64,000 bases of DNA from JALORV01 sp963780715 (GTDB taxonomy: Bacteria > Pseudomonadota > Gammaproteobacteria > Burkholderiales > Burkholderiaceae_F): NCBI GenBank assembly GCA_963780715.1, contig CAWADK010000018.1, positions 1-64,000 of the forward strand. Reading direction: 5' to 3'. Every line of letters starts with the position of its first letter. The stretch's first letter is position 1. Of this stretch, positions 8,364-17,357 are shown piece after piece. Below the pieces are notes generated by a model. That model was not told the DNA's origin. It saw nothing but the letters and a program-made list of their open reading frames with translations, and did not search any database. The translations under genes were made by a program, and so were the position numbers.

Positions 8364-10184
8364 TCAAGCTTCCCGCCCGACCAGTTCCAGCACGGCCGCG
8401 CCGTAGCGCGCGAGCTTGGCAGCGCCCACACCGGAAATCTCACCGAGCGCCGCGAGCGTTCCCGGCCGCTGCTGCGCAACAGCGCGCAACGTGCCGTCAT
8501 GGAACACGACGTAGGCCGGCACGCCATGTTCCTTCGCCACGCCGGCACGCCACTCGCGCAGCCGGTCGAACAGCCGCTCCGCTGTCGTGTCGAGGCCCTG
8601 CTCCGTCGCAGACCGCCGGCCTTTCGCGCGGCGGCGCGGCTCGGCCACCTGCATGCGGAGTTCGATGCGCCGTTCGCCGCGCAGCACGGCGCGGCTCGCC
8701 TCGGTCAGTCGCAGCACGTTGTAGCGGTCGTAGTCGACCTCCACCAGGTGCTGTGCCACGAGCTGCCGCAGCAGCAGGCGCCACTCGGCTTCCGGACGGT
8801 CACCTCCGATCCCGAAGGTCGTCAGGCGCTCATGCCCGAAGCGCGTCACCTTGTCGGTCACCTTGCCGCGCAGGACATCGATGACGTGTGTCGCGGCGAA
8901 TCCGAACCCGCCGGCCTGCTGGCAGCGGTAGATGGTCGATAGGAGCTTCCGCGCGTCCTCGGTCGCGTCACGCAGTTCCGGCGGGGCAAGACAGTTGTCG
9001 CAGTTGCCGCACGGCTGGCTCGCTTCACCGAAGTACGCGAGCAGGCGCACGCGGCGGCAGTCGGCCGCCTCGGCCAGCGCCAGCATGGCGTCGAGCTTGG
9101 CGCTCGACAGGCGCTTGTAGCTGTCCTCGGCCTCGGACTGCTCGATCAGCCGGCGCTGCTGCACGACGTCGGCAAGGCCGTAGGCCATCCAGGCGTCGGC
9201 CGGCAGGCCGTCACGTCCGGCTCGTCCCGTCTCCTGGAAGTAACCCTCGATGCTCTTCGGCATGTCCAGGTGCGCGACGAAGCGCACGTCCGGCTTGTCG
9301 ATGCCCATGCCGAAGGCGATCGTGGCGACGATGACGCAGGCCTCGTCGCGCTGGAAGCGCGCCTGGTTCGCCGCGCGCGCGGCGGCGTCCATGCCGGCGT
9401 GGTAAGGCAGCGCATCGATGCCGTGCCCCGCCAGGAAGTGCGCGACCTCGTCGACGGTGTTGCGTGCCAGGCAGTAGACGATGCCGGCCTCGCCCGGATG
9501 CTCGTCGCGGATGAAGCGCAGCAGCTGCTCGCGCGGCTCGCGCTTCTCCACGATCCGGTAGCGGATGTTCGGCCGGTCGAAGCTCGCCACGAAGACCCGC
9601 GGCTCGACCAGCAGCCGTTCGACGATCTCCCGGCGCGTCGGCGCGTCCGCGGTCGCGGTCAGCGCAATGCGCGGGATCGCAGGAAAGCGCTCACGCAGGA
9701 TCGCGAGCGCACCGTACTCCGGACGGAAGTCGTGCCCCCACTGCGACACGCAATGCGCTTCGTCGATCGCAAAGAGCGCGAGTCCGGCGCCGGCCTGCAG
9801 GTCGTCGAGCAGCCTCAGGCAGCGGTCGGTGAGCAGCCGCTCGGGCGCGATGTAGACGAGGTCGATGTCGCCGCTGCGCATGCGGCGCTCGAGCGCGCTG
9901 GCCTCGGCCGACGACAGCGTCGAATTCAGCGCAGCCGCACGCACGCCCAGCTCATCGAGCGCGGCTACCTGGTCGGCCATCAGCGCGATCAGCGGGGAGA
10001 CGACAATTCCGACTCCAGGCCGCACCAGCGCCGGGATCTGGTACGTGAGCGACTTCCCGCCGCCGGTGGGCATCAGCACCAGCGCGTCGCCGCCGGCAAC
10101 GACGTGCTCGATCACTTCCCGCTGGAAGCCGCGAAAGCTGTCGTAGCCGAAGACTTCCTTGAGAATGCCGCTGGTTCGATCCAC
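8364..10184 (-). CDS. recQ: ATP-dependent DNA helicase RecQ
   Basis: A 606-aa 3'-5' superfamily 2 helicase acting in recombination and fork repair. Visible features are Walker A GGGKS (41-45), DEAH (141-144), the QETGRAGRDG motif VI, a RecQ zinc-binding Cys set (CRRVRLL...CGNCDNC), the winged-helix RQC region and a C-terminal HRDC domain (about 530-600). The length is standard for bacterial RecQ. The gene is transcribed against its neighbours and probably monocistronic. Confidence 0.95.
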   Translation of the reverse strand: MDRTSGILKEVFGYDSFRGFQREVIEHVVAGGDALVLMPTGGGKSLTYQIPALVRPGVGIVVSPLIALMADQVAALDELGVRAAALNSTLSSAEASALERRMRSGDIDLVYIAPERLLTDRCLRLLDDLQAGAGLALFAIDEAHCVSQWGHDFRPEYGALAILRERFPAIPRIALTATADAPTRREIVERLLVEPRVFVASFDRPNIRYRIVEKREPREQLLRFIRDEHPGEAGIVYCLARNTVDEVAHFLAGHGIDALPYHAGMDAAARAANQARFQRDEACVIVATIAFGMGIDKPDVRFVAHLDMPKSIEGYFQETGRAGRDGLPADAWMAYGLADVVQQRRLIEQSEAEDSYKRLSSAKLDAMLALAEAADCRRVRLLAYFGEASQPCGNCDNCLAPPELRDATEDARKLLSTIYRCQQAGGFGFAATHVIDVLRGKVTDKVTRFGHERLTTFGIGGDRPEAEWRLLLRQLVAQHLVEVDYDRYNVLRLTEASRAVLRGERRIELRMQVAEPRRRAKGRRSATEQGLDTTAERLFDRLREWRAGVAKEHGVPAYVVFHDGTLRAVAQQRPGTLAALGEISGVGAAKLARYGAAVLELVGREA

Positions 10185-10255
10185 CGGCGAAGCGTAACGA
10201 AACGCCGCGGCGGTACGATGCGCGGTTCTTTCCGCCCTGACGGCCCGGAGCCACC

Positions 10256-10684
10256 ATGAGCGCAGACGCCTCGTCGAACGTACCCTCCGCCCGCGAGTTC
10301 ACGATGCTCGGCATCACCTACGGCCTGTACGCGCTGGGGCTGGTGATGTTCTGGCCCGCTGCCGTCGGCCTCGTCGTGGCCTACGTCAAGCGCGGCGATG
10401 TGGCCGAGACTTTCCTCGGCTCGCACTACACCTGGTTGATCCGTACCTTCTGGGGCTGGACCATCGGCTTCGTGGCGGGCATCGGGACACTGATGGCGCT
10501 CGTCGTCCCGTCGGCCATCGAGCTGGGACAGATCGCGAAGTCGACCCAGCAGATCCGCCTGCCGTGGGACATGCTCGGCGGGGCGATCGTCGGCGGCCTG
10601 GTGATCATGGTCGTCTGGTGCTGGGTCGTTTACCGGCTGATCCGGGGCACGCTGCGCCTGGCCGATGCACGCCAGGTGCCTTGA
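10256..10684 (+). CDS. DUF4870-like membrane protein
   Basis: A 142-aa integral membrane protein with about three to four hydrophobic segments (near residues 18-45, 62-85 and 105-128). Its KRGDVAETFLGSHYTWLIRTFW stretch resembles the amphipathic region between helices of DUF4870/YidH-like small membrane proteins. ATG 10256 follows ggagccacc. The LiuR palindrome lies 12 nt after its stop, so it is upstream of, not within, the liuA operon. The function is unknown. Confidence 0.7.
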   Translation: MSADASSNVPSAREFTMLGITYGLYALGLVMFWPAAVGLVVAYVKRGDVAETFLGSHYTWLIRTFWGWTIGFVAGIGTLMALVVPSAIELGQIAKSTQQIRLPWDMLGGAIVGGLVIMVVWCWVVYRLIRGTLRLADARQVP

Positions 10685-10695
10685 CCGGAGCCGGG

Positions 10696-10711
10696 TTGAC
10701 GTTAACGTCAA
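10696..10711. promoter_or_regulatory. Predicted LiuR operator 2
   Basis: TTGACGTTAACGTCAA is a fully self-complementary 16-mer, with the same TTGACGT/ACGTCAA arms as the site at 7586. It lies 37 nt upstream of the GTG start of the PaaI thioesterase gene, which precedes liuA. Position and symmetry suggest a repressor site overlapping the promoter of the thioesterase-liuA operon. Confidence 0.78.
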
Positions 10712-10747
10712 CGTCACATAGATTGGGCGGCCGTCCAGGAGCCCCCG

Positions 10748-11197
10748 GTGCACACCCCGCACAACCCCGACTTCGAGGCCCGCGTCCGGTCGTCGTTCGC
10801 CCGGCAGGCGGCGATGAGCCTGATCGGAGCCCGGCTGACGACGGTCGAGCCGGGGCGCTGTGTCATTGAACTTCCGGCTCGGGATGACCTGACCCAGCAG
10901 CATGGATTCGTGCACGGCGGCGTGGTCGGCATGATCGCGGACAGCGCCGGCGGCTATGCCGGCTTCACGCTGATGCCCGCCGATGCGAGCGTGCTGACGG
11001 TCGAGTACAAGATCAACATGCTGGCACCCGCCGCCGGTGACCTGCTGATCGCCATCGGCGAAGTTCTCAAGCCCGGACGGACGCTTTCGATCGTGCGCGC
11101 CGAGGTCTTTGGCGTGCAGGGCGACCGGCGTACCCGCGTGGCCGCGATGCAGCAGACGCTGATGGTCATGCATGGCGTTGCGGACGAGAAGATCTGA
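10748..11197 (+). CDS. PaaI family hotdog thioesterase
   Basis: A 149-aa hotdog-fold acyl-CoA thioesterase. The active-site stretch FVHGGVVGMIADSAGGYA contains HGG (56-58) and an acidic residue at D65, as in PaaI/YdiI-type enzymes. The start is GTG 10748, 37 nt after a perfect LiuR-type palindrome. It is separated from liuA by 10 nt that contain the liuA ribosome site. By context it could release CoA from stalled branched-chain acyl-CoAs; that role is inferred. Confidence 0.86.
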   Translation: MHTPHNPDFEARVRSSFARQAAMSLIGARLTTVEPGRCVIELPARDDLTQQHGFVHGGVVGMIADSAGGYAGFTLMPADASVLTVEYKINMLAPAAGDLLIAIGEVLKPGRTLSIVRAEVFGVQGDRRTRVAAMQQTLMVMHGVADEKI

Positions 11198-11207
11198 GGA
11201 GAATTCG

Positions 11208-12386
11208 ATGCAGCTTCCCGGACTTGACTTCGAACTCGGCGCGGACATCGATGCGCTGCGCGAGGCGGTGCGCGACTTCGCGCAGGCGGAGATCGCCCCG
11301 CGCGCCGCCGAGATCGACCGCACCGACCAGTTCCCGATGGAGCTCTGGCGCAAGCTCGGCGACCTCGGCGTGCTCGGCATCACGGTGCCCGAGGAGTACG
11401 GCGGCGCCGACATGGGCTACCTCGCGCACATCGTCGCAATGGAGGAAATTTCGCGCGCCAGCGCCTCGATCGGCCTGTCGTACGGCGCGCATTCGAACCT
11501 GTGTGTCAACCAGATCAAGCGCAACGGCAACGCGGCGCAGAAGAAGAAGTACCTGCCGAAGCTCGTCAGCGGCGAGCACGTCGGGGCGCTCGCGATGAGC
11601 GAACCGAATGCGGGATCCGACGTGGTCAGCATGAAACTTCGCGCGGATCTCAAGGGCGATCGCTACCTGCTGAACGGCACGAAGATGTGGATCACCAACG
11701 GTCCCGACTGCGACACGCTGGTGGTCTACGCCAAGACCGACCCGCAAATGGGCGCGCGCGGCATGACGACCTTCATCGTCGAGAAGGGCATGAAGGGTTT
11801 CTCGGTCGCGCAGAAGCTCGACAAGCTCGGCATGCGCGGCTCGCACACCGGGGAACTCGTCTTCCAGGATGTCGAAGTGCCGGTCGAGAACGTGCTCGGC
11901 GAGGAAGGCGGCGGCGCGAAGGTGCTGATGAGCGGGCTCGACTTCGAGCGCGCCGTGCTCTCGGGCGGACCGCTCGGCATCATGGCTGCCTGCATGGACG
12001 CGGTCGTGCCCTATGTGCATGACCGCAAGCAGTTCGGCCAGTCGATCGGCGAGTTCCAGCTGATGCAGGGCAAGCTCGCGGACATGTACACGACGATGAT
12101 GGCCTGCCGCGCCTACGTCTATGAAGTCGGACGCGCCTGCGACCGCGCGACGCCGGAGACCGTGCGCCGCATCCGCAAGGACGCCGCGGGCGCCATTCTC
12201 TTCGCCTCCGAGCGCGCCACGTGGATGGCCGGTGAAGCGATCCAGGCGCTCGGCGGCAACGGCTACATCAACGACTACCCGACCGGCCGCCTGTGGCGCG
12301 ATGCAAAGCTTTATGAAATCGGGGCCGGCACGTCCGAGATCAGGAGAATGCTGATCGGACGCGAGCTGTTCGCAGAAACAATGTAA
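11208..12386 (+). CDS. liuA: Isovaleryl-CoA dehydrogenase
   Basis: A 392-aa flavoprotein that oxidises isovaleryl-CoA to 3-methylcrotonyl-CoA in leucine breakdown and passes electrons to ETF. The catalytic base in isovaleryl-CoA dehydrogenases lies in helix G, not in the C-terminal YEGT motif. Here GLDFER carries E247 and the C-terminal motif is IGAGTSEIRR, fitting that class. ATG 11208 follows ctgaggagaattcg. The gene is in an operon with the PaaI thioesterase behind LiuR box 2. Confidence 0.93.
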   Translation: MQLPGLDFELGADIDALREAVRDFAQAEIAPRAAEIDRTDQFPMELWRKLGDLGVLGITVPEEYGGADMGYLAHIVAMEEISRASASIGLSYGAHSNLCVNQIKRNGNAAQKKKYLPKLVSGEHVGALAMSEPNAGSDVVSMKLRADLKGDRYLLNGTKMWITNGPDCDTLVVYAKTDPQMGARGMTTFIVEKGMKGFSVAQKLDKLGMRGSHTGELVFQDVEVPVENVLGEEGGGAKVLMSGLDFERAVLSGGPLGIMAACMDAVVPYVHDRKQFGQSIGEFQLMQGKLADMYTTMMACRAYVYEVGRACDRATPETVRRIRKDAAGAILFASERATWMAGEAIQALGGNGYINDYPTGRLWRDAKLYEIGAGTSEIRRMLIGRELFAETM

Positions 12387-12488
12387 CCAGGACATGACGC
12401 ACGCCGAGTGCCCGGGGCCAGGACGCAGGCGACGCCGCGTGCCCGCGCACGCGCACACCGCCGCGCGCAGGCTGTTCGACCTTCAGCC

Positions 12489-13493
12489 GTGAGCGACCTC
12501 CATGCGCTCGACAACTCGGTCGCCCGCACGCCAGCGGTCGAGCGCTACTGGCGCGACTTCTGCGTCGCAACGGGGCTCGACCCCGCCACGCCCTACCAGG
12601 CCTGGTACTTCGGCGACACGGCCGAACTGGCGCACGAGCTCGTCGAACTGGTCCTGCATGGGCCGAAGCGGGCGACGGCGGGCCTGTCGGAATTCAACGA
12701 CCAGATGCCGCAGGTCAAGCCGGTCGCCGGCGGCTACTCGGTCCTGACAGAGCGCGACGGCACGCCGCGCGCCGTGATTCGCACGACGGTGCTGGAACGG
12801 CGCCCGTTTTCCGAGGTCGACGCCAGCTTTGCCTGGGATGAAGGCGAAGGCGATCGCACGCTCGCCGACTGGAAGGACGGCCATCGCCGTTTCTTCACGC
12901 GCGAGCTCGCCATGCTCGGACGACGCTTCGACGAGAGCATGGCGGTCGATCTCGAGCGCTTCGAGCTGCTGTATCCGTTCGACGCCGCCCTCAACCCGGT
13001 CGACTGCGGGCCGCGGCTGCTGCCCGGCCTGCTGCCGGGCGCGATGGCCGCGAGTGCAGCACTGCAGTCGCAGTACTACGCACGCGACCACGGCTTCGGC
13101 GTGGTGTTCGAGGCCGGGCGCATGGCCGATATCGCCGACTTCCTCGCGCGCTTCGATGCGGGGCGCGACGGTGTCTGGGTCGCCGTCGATGGCGGCCAGG
13201 TCCTGGGCACGATCGTCATCGACGGCGGTGCGGACGACGACCCGCGACGCGCGCAGCTGCGCTGGTTCATCGTGGCCGATGCCTTGCGCGGCAAGGGCAT
13301 GGGGCGACGCCTGCTCGCAGCCGCGATGGCATTTTCGAGGTCGCGGTACGAGCGCGTCCATCTCGGCACGTTCGAGGCGCTGCATGCCGCGCGCCATCTT
13401 TACGAGGACTTCGGCTTCCGCAAGACGCTGGAACGGCGGTCGACCCAGTGGGGGCCCGAAGTGCTGGAACAGCACTGGGAGTGGACCCGATGA
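12489..13493 (+). CDS. ASCH domain - GNAT acetyltransferase fusion
   Basis: The 334-aa product from GTG 12489 joins two known domains. Residues about 38-163 are an ASCH domain: WYFGDTAELAHELVELVL, then GPKRATAG, IRTTVLERRPFSEVD and the EGEGDRTLADW loop. Residues about 190-334 are a GNAT with the acetyl-CoA motif LRGKGMGRRLL and the ending LYEDFGFRKT. ASCH domains are related to PUA-like RNA-binding folds, and some hydrolyse N4-acetylcytidine. An in-frame ATG at 12408 would add 27 Arg-rich residues and seems less likely. Overlap with the LysE gene by ATGA suggests translational coupling. Confidence 0.83.
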   Translation: MSDLHALDNSVARTPAVERYWRDFCVATGLDPATPYQAWYFGDTAELAHELVELVLHGPKRATAGLSEFNDQMPQVKPVAGGYSVLTERDGTPRAVIRTTVLERRPFSEVDASFAWDEGEGDRTLADWKDGHRRFFTRELAMLGRRFDESMAVDLERFELLYPFDAALNPVDCGPRLLPGLLPGAMAASAALQSQYYARDHGFGVVFEAGRMADIADFLARFDAGRDGVWVAVDGGQVLGTIVIDGGADDDPRRAQLRWFIVADALRGKGMGRRLLAAAMAFSRSRYERVHLGTFEALHAARHLYEDFGFRKTLERRSTQWGPEVLEQHWEWTR

Positions 13494-14134
13494 CGCTCCT
13501 CGGCCTGCGGGCCGAGCAGCTGGCGCTGTTCGCCTTCGCGGTCCTGCTGCTGGCGCTGACGCCGGGTCCCGTCTGGATCTACCTGATCTCCCGCACGCTG
13601 ACCCAGGGCCGACGCGCCGGCTACTTCTCGCTGATCGGCGTCATGGCCGGCGTGCTCGTGCATCTCTTCGCCGCCGCGCTCGGCCTCTCGGCGCTGCTGC
13701 TGGCCGTGCCGGCGGCGTTCAACGCGGTCAAGCTGGCCGGGGCGGCCTACCTGCTGTGGCTGGCCTGGAACACGCTGCGCGGCGGCGGTTTCAGCTTCAC
13801 GCCGCAGCCGCTCGACCCGGTTCCGGATCGCGTGCTGTTTCGGCAGTCCTTGACCGCGTCGGTCATCAACCCGAAGGTGGCCGTGTTCTACTTGTCGCTG
13901 TTTCCGCAGTTTGTCGACCCCGGCAGCGGAAGCGTACTGCTGCAAAGCCTGGTGCTGGGCGTCGTGCATATCTCGGTCTCCACCCTGGTCGATGGCACGC
14001 TGGTGACGGTCGCCGGCGCGCTGTCGGCGTGGCTCGCCACGCGGCCCGGGTGGTTGCGGATGCAGCGCTGGGTACTCGGCGCGGCGTTTGGCGCCCTTGC
14101 CGTCTGGCTCGCGCTGACACCCCGGCAGCATTAG
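13490..14134 (+). CDS. LysE/RhtB family amino-acid exporter
   Basis: A 214-aa inner-membrane protein of the LysE/RhtB superfamily with about five to six hydrophobic segments. The family signature LALTPGPVWIYLISRTL lies near residues 20-36, and ASVINPKVAVFY follows the central loop. Members export amino acids or derivatives. The specific substrate is unknown. Its ATG overlaps the stop of the ASCH-GNAT gene (ATGA), and it ends 14 nt before aceK. Confidence 0.87.
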   Translation: MTLLGLRAEQLALFAFAVLLLALTPGPVWIYLISRTLTQGRRAGYFSLIGVMAGVLVHLFAAALGLSALLLAVPAAFNAVKLAGAAYLLWLAWNTLRGGGFSFTPQPLDPVPDRVLFRQSLTASVINPKVAVFYLSLFPQFVDPGSGSVLLQSLVLGVVHISVSTLVDGTLVTVAGALSAWLATRPGWLRMQRWVLGAAFGALAVWLALTPRQH

Positions 14135-14148
14135 TCACAATACCGCTC

Positions 14149-15957
14149 ATGTCCGCCATCGCCCCCGCCATCGTGTTCGATCGCTCGATGCCCTCGCCGG
14201 CACGCATCGCGAACGCCATCCTGGAAGGATTCAACCGGCACTACCGGCTGTTTCGTTACGTGGCGCAACAGGCGAAGTCGTTCTATGAGAACGGCGACTG
14301 GCAGCGCATGCGCACCCGTGCCCGCGAACGGATCGACTTTTACGACCAGCGCGTGCTCGAGGCAGTGGCGCGCATCGAGCGCGAGTTCGACCTGGCGTCG
14401 CTGGACGAGACGGAACGCGATGCACTGTGGCAGGCGGTGAAGCAGAACTATGTCGCCCTGCTCGCCGAGCATCGCCAGCCCGAGTGCGCCGAGACTTTCT
14501 TCAACTCCGTGTGCACGAAGCTGCTGCACCGGGATTACTTCCGCAACCAGTTCATCTTCGTGCGGCCCGGAGTGGCGACCGACTACATGGACTCGGACCC
14601 GCCGTCCTACCGCAGCTACTACCCCGCCGCGGGCCTGCGCAGGACGCTGCGCCAGATCATCATCGATGTCGGGCTGGCGTGCCGCTGGGAGGACGTTGAA
14701 CGCGACCTGCGTTTCATCGTGCGCGCCGTCTGCGAAGCGCATCGCAGCGGCGAGGCGTTCCGCCGGCCGTGGACCCTCGAGCCCGACTGCCAGATCCAGA
14801 TCCTGTCGTCGCTGTTCTTTCGCAACAAGGGCGCTTACATCGTCGGGCGCGTCATCAACGGCACGCGCATCACGCCACTAGCGGTGCCGATCCTGCGCAA
14901 TTCGCGCGGACAGCTCTACCTCGACACGGCGCTCTTCACGACAGACCTGATGGCCACGCTGTTTTCCTTCACGCGCGCCTACTTCCTCGTCGACATGGAA
15001 GCGCCGTCGGCGTACATCGACTTCCTGCGCACGTTGCTGCCGCACAAGCCGCCGTCGGAGCTCTACACGATGGTCGGGCTGGCCAAGCAGGGCAAGACGC
15101 TGTTCTACCGCGACTTCCTGCACCATCTTAAGCACTCGAGCGACAACTTCGTCATCGCCCCCGGCATCAAGGGACTGGTGATGTCCGTGTTCACGCTGCC
15201 GTCCTATCCCTACGTCTTCAAGGTGATCAAGGACGTGATCCCGCATCCGAAGGACACCGACCGCCAGCAGATCATGGGCAAGTACCAGCTCGTGAAGCTG
15301 CACGACCGCGTCGGCCGCATGGCGGACACCTGGGAGTATTCGCAGGTGACGCTGCCGCGCGCGCGCTGCTCGCCCGAGCTGATCGAGGAACTGCGCAGCT
15401 ACTGCCCGAGCCAGCTCGAGTTCGGCGACGGCACGGTGACGATCCGCCATGTCTACATCGAGCGTCGCATGACGCCGCTCAACCTGTACCTGATGAAGGC
15501 GACCGATGCCGAGCTCGATCATGCGATCCTGGAGTACGGCAACGCGATCAAGGACCTGGCCGCCGCCAACATCTTCCCTGGCGACATGCTGTACAAGAAC
15601 TTCGGCGTCACCAGGCTCAACCGCGTCGTGTTCTACGACTACGACGAGATCGAGTACATGACGGATTGCAACTTCCGCAACATGCCGCAGCCGGGCAGCA
15701 TGGACGACGACTACGGCGGCGAGATCGTCAGCTACGTCGACCGGCGCGACATGTTCCCGGAGCAGTGGAAGCCGTTCCTCACCGGGGATCCCCGCATCAA
15801 GGCGGCGCTGCTCAGGCACCACGCGGATCTCTTCGAGCCGGGCTTCTGGCAGCAGCGCAAGGAACGCATCGTCGCCGGCCACCTCGAAGACGTGTTTCCG
15901 TACCCCCCCGAGCGCCGCTTCCGGCGCCGGTATACGGCCGAATTTCACTCCAGCTAG
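14149..15957 (+). CDS. aceK: Isocitrate dehydrogenase kinase/phosphatase
   Basis: A 602-aa bifunctional enzyme that phosphorylates and dephosphorylates isocitrate dehydrogenase, setting flux between the TCA cycle and glyoxylate bypass. The AceK regulatory N-terminal half starts ILEGFNRHYRLFR. The kinase half has the ATP-binding segment APGIKGLVMSVFTLPSYPYV, followed by VFKVIKDV and later GDMLYKNFG and YDYDEIEYMTDCNF, all typical. The start is MSAIAPAIVF at 14149; a very long upstream open frame crosses two other genes and is ignored. It sits directly before a thiolase, which fits control during acetyl-CoA-yielding growth. Confidence 0.95.
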   Translation: MSAIAPAIVFDRSMPSPARIANAILEGFNRHYRLFRYVAQQAKSFYENGDWQRMRTRARERIDFYDQRVLEAVARIEREFDLASLDETERDALWQAVKQNYVALLAEHRQPECAETFFNSVCTKLLHRDYFRNQFIFVRPGVATDYMDSDPPSYRSYYPAAGLRRTLRQIIIDVGLACRWEDVERDLRFIVRAVCEAHRSGEAFRRPWTLEPDCQIQILSSLFFRNKGAYIVGRVINGTRITPLAVPILRNSRGQLYLDTALFTTDLMATLFSFTRAYFLVDMEAPSAYIDFLRTLLPHKPPSELYTMVGLAKQGKTLFYRDFLHHLKHSSDNFVIAPGIKGLVMSVFTLPSYPYVFKVIKDVIPHPKDTDRQQIMGKYQLVKLHDRVGRMADTWEYSQVTLPRARCSPELIEELRSYCPSQLEFGDGTVTIRHVYIERRMTPLNLYLMKATDAELDHAILEYGNAIKDLAAANIFPGDMLYKNFGVTRLNRVVFYDYDEIEYMTDCNFRNMPQPGSMDDDYGGEIVSYVDRRDMFPEQWKPFLTGDPRIKAALLRHHADLFEPGFWQQRKERIVAGHLEDVFPYPPERRFRRRYTAEFHSS

Positions 15958-15968
15958 AGGAGAACATC

Positions 15969-17150
15969 ATGAACGACCCGATCGTCATCGTTTCCGCTGC
16001 CCGCACACCCATCGGCGGACTGCTCGGAGACTTTTCCGCATTGCAGGCCTGGCAACTGGGCGCGACCGCCATCAAGGCGGCCGTCGAGCGCGCCGGCGTG
16101 GCCGGCGATGCCGTCGACGAAGTGCTGATGGGCTGTTGCCTGATGGCCGGCCAGGGCCAGGCGCCGGCGCGCCAGGCCGTGCTCGCGGCCGGTCTGCCGC
16201 AGTCGGCCGGCGCGGTGACGCTGTCGAAGATGTGCGGCTCCGGCATGCGCACGATGATGTTCGCGCACGACATGCTCGTTGCGGGCAGCGCCAATATCGT
16301 CGTCGCCGGCGGCATGGAGAGCATGACCAACGCGCCGCACCTGCTGGTGAACTCGCGCAAGGGCTATCGCTATGGCGCGTTCACCACCTACGACCACATG
16401 GCGCTCGACGGCCTCGAAGATGCCTACGAGCGCGGCAAGGCAATGGGCGTGTTCGCCGAGCAATGCGTCACCAAGTACGCCTTCACGCGCGAGGACCAGG
16501 ACAGGTTTGCAATCGCCTCGACCGAGCGTGCGCTGAAAGCGAACACCGACGGCAGCTTCGCGTGGGAGATCGCTCCGGTGACGGTCACCGGCAAGGGCGG
16601 CGAAGTCAGGATCGACAAGGACGAGCAGCCCTTCAAGGCCAAGCTCGACAAGATCCCGGGCCTGAAGCCCGCGTTCAAGAAGGACGGCACGATCACGGCC
16701 GCCAACGCCTCGTCGATCTCCGACGGCGCCGCCGCACTGGTGCTGATGCGCGAGTCGACCGCGAGCAAGCTCGGCAAGAAGCCGATCGCCCGCATCCTCG
16801 CGCACTCGGTGCATGCGCAGGCCCCCGAGTGGTTCACGACGGCTCCGATCGGCGCGATCAACAAGGTGCTGACGCGGACCGGCTGGAAGCCCGGCGACGT
16901 GGATCTGTGGGAAGTCAACGAGGCCTTCGCGGCGGTGACGATGGCCGCGATGAAGGAACTCAACCTGCCGCATGACAAGGTCAACATCCACGGCGGCGCC
17001 TGCGCGCTCGGCCATCCGATCGGCGCCTCGGGCGCACGCATCGTCGTCACGCTGCTCGGCGCGCTGCGCAAGACCGGTGGCAAGCGCGGCATGGCGGCGC
17101 TGTGCATCGGCGGGGGCGAGGCGACCGCGCTTGGGCTGGAAATGCTGTGA
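15969..17150 (+). CDS. Acetyl-CoA C-acetyltransferase (thiolase)
   Basis: A 393-aa biosynthetic/degradative thiolase that interconverts acetoacetyl-CoA and two acetyl-CoA. The acylation cysteine is C89 in LSKMCGSGMR. The His of GGACALGHPIGASGAR (about 340-355) and the C-terminal Cys of ALCIGGGEA complete the active site. ATG 15969 follows ctagaggagaacatc, 11 nt after aceK. In this window it would finish leucine breakdown after HMG-CoA lyase, or act in polyhydroxybutyrate metabolism; sequence alone cannot decide. Confidence 0.93.
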   Translation: MNDPIVIVSAARTPIGGLLGDFSALQAWQLGATAIKAAVERAGVAGDAVDEVLMGCCLMAGQGQAPARQAVLAAGLPQSAGAVTLSKMCGSGMRTMMFAHDMLVAGSANIVVAGGMESMTNAPHLLVNSRKGYRYGAFTTYDHMALDGLEDAYERGKAMGVFAEQCVTKYAFTREDQDRFAIASTERALKANTDGSFAWEIAPVTVTGKGGEVRIDKDEQPFKAKLDKIPGLKPAFKKDGTITAANASSISDGAAALVLMRESTASKLGKKPIARILAHSVHAQAPEWFTTAPIGAINKVLTRTGWKPGDVDLWEVNEAFAAVTMAAMKELNLPHDKVNIHGGACALGHPIGASGARIVVTLLGALRKTGGKRGMAALCIGGGEATALGLEML

Positions 17151-17357
17151 CCCTGCAGACGACGCCATGACGCTGGCTCGCGGGCCGCTGCGGATCACAG
17201 GCGAACCACTCCGACCGACCGGGAGGCACGACCTGCCGCGCGACATCGTCGTCATGCTCGTGCGCAGTGCCATGTGGCCGGCATCCGGCCCGCCTGGGGG
17301 CACGCACTTCGCGGACCCTGCCGCGCTGCTCGCGCTGGTGGAACGCTGAGCAACGGC

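Noticed and set aside
12829..14148. Long open frame upstream of aceK in the same frame
   Set aside because: It crosses the ASCH-GNAT and LysE genes in another frame and reads as Arg/Ser/Ala-rich shadow sequence. The AceK homology begins at 14149.
17167..17349. 60-aa ORF between thiolase and SDR
   Set aside because: It has an ATG but no ribosome site and Arg/Pro-rich composition typical of non-coding GC-rich frames. It fills a short gap by chance; nothing in it resembles a known domain.
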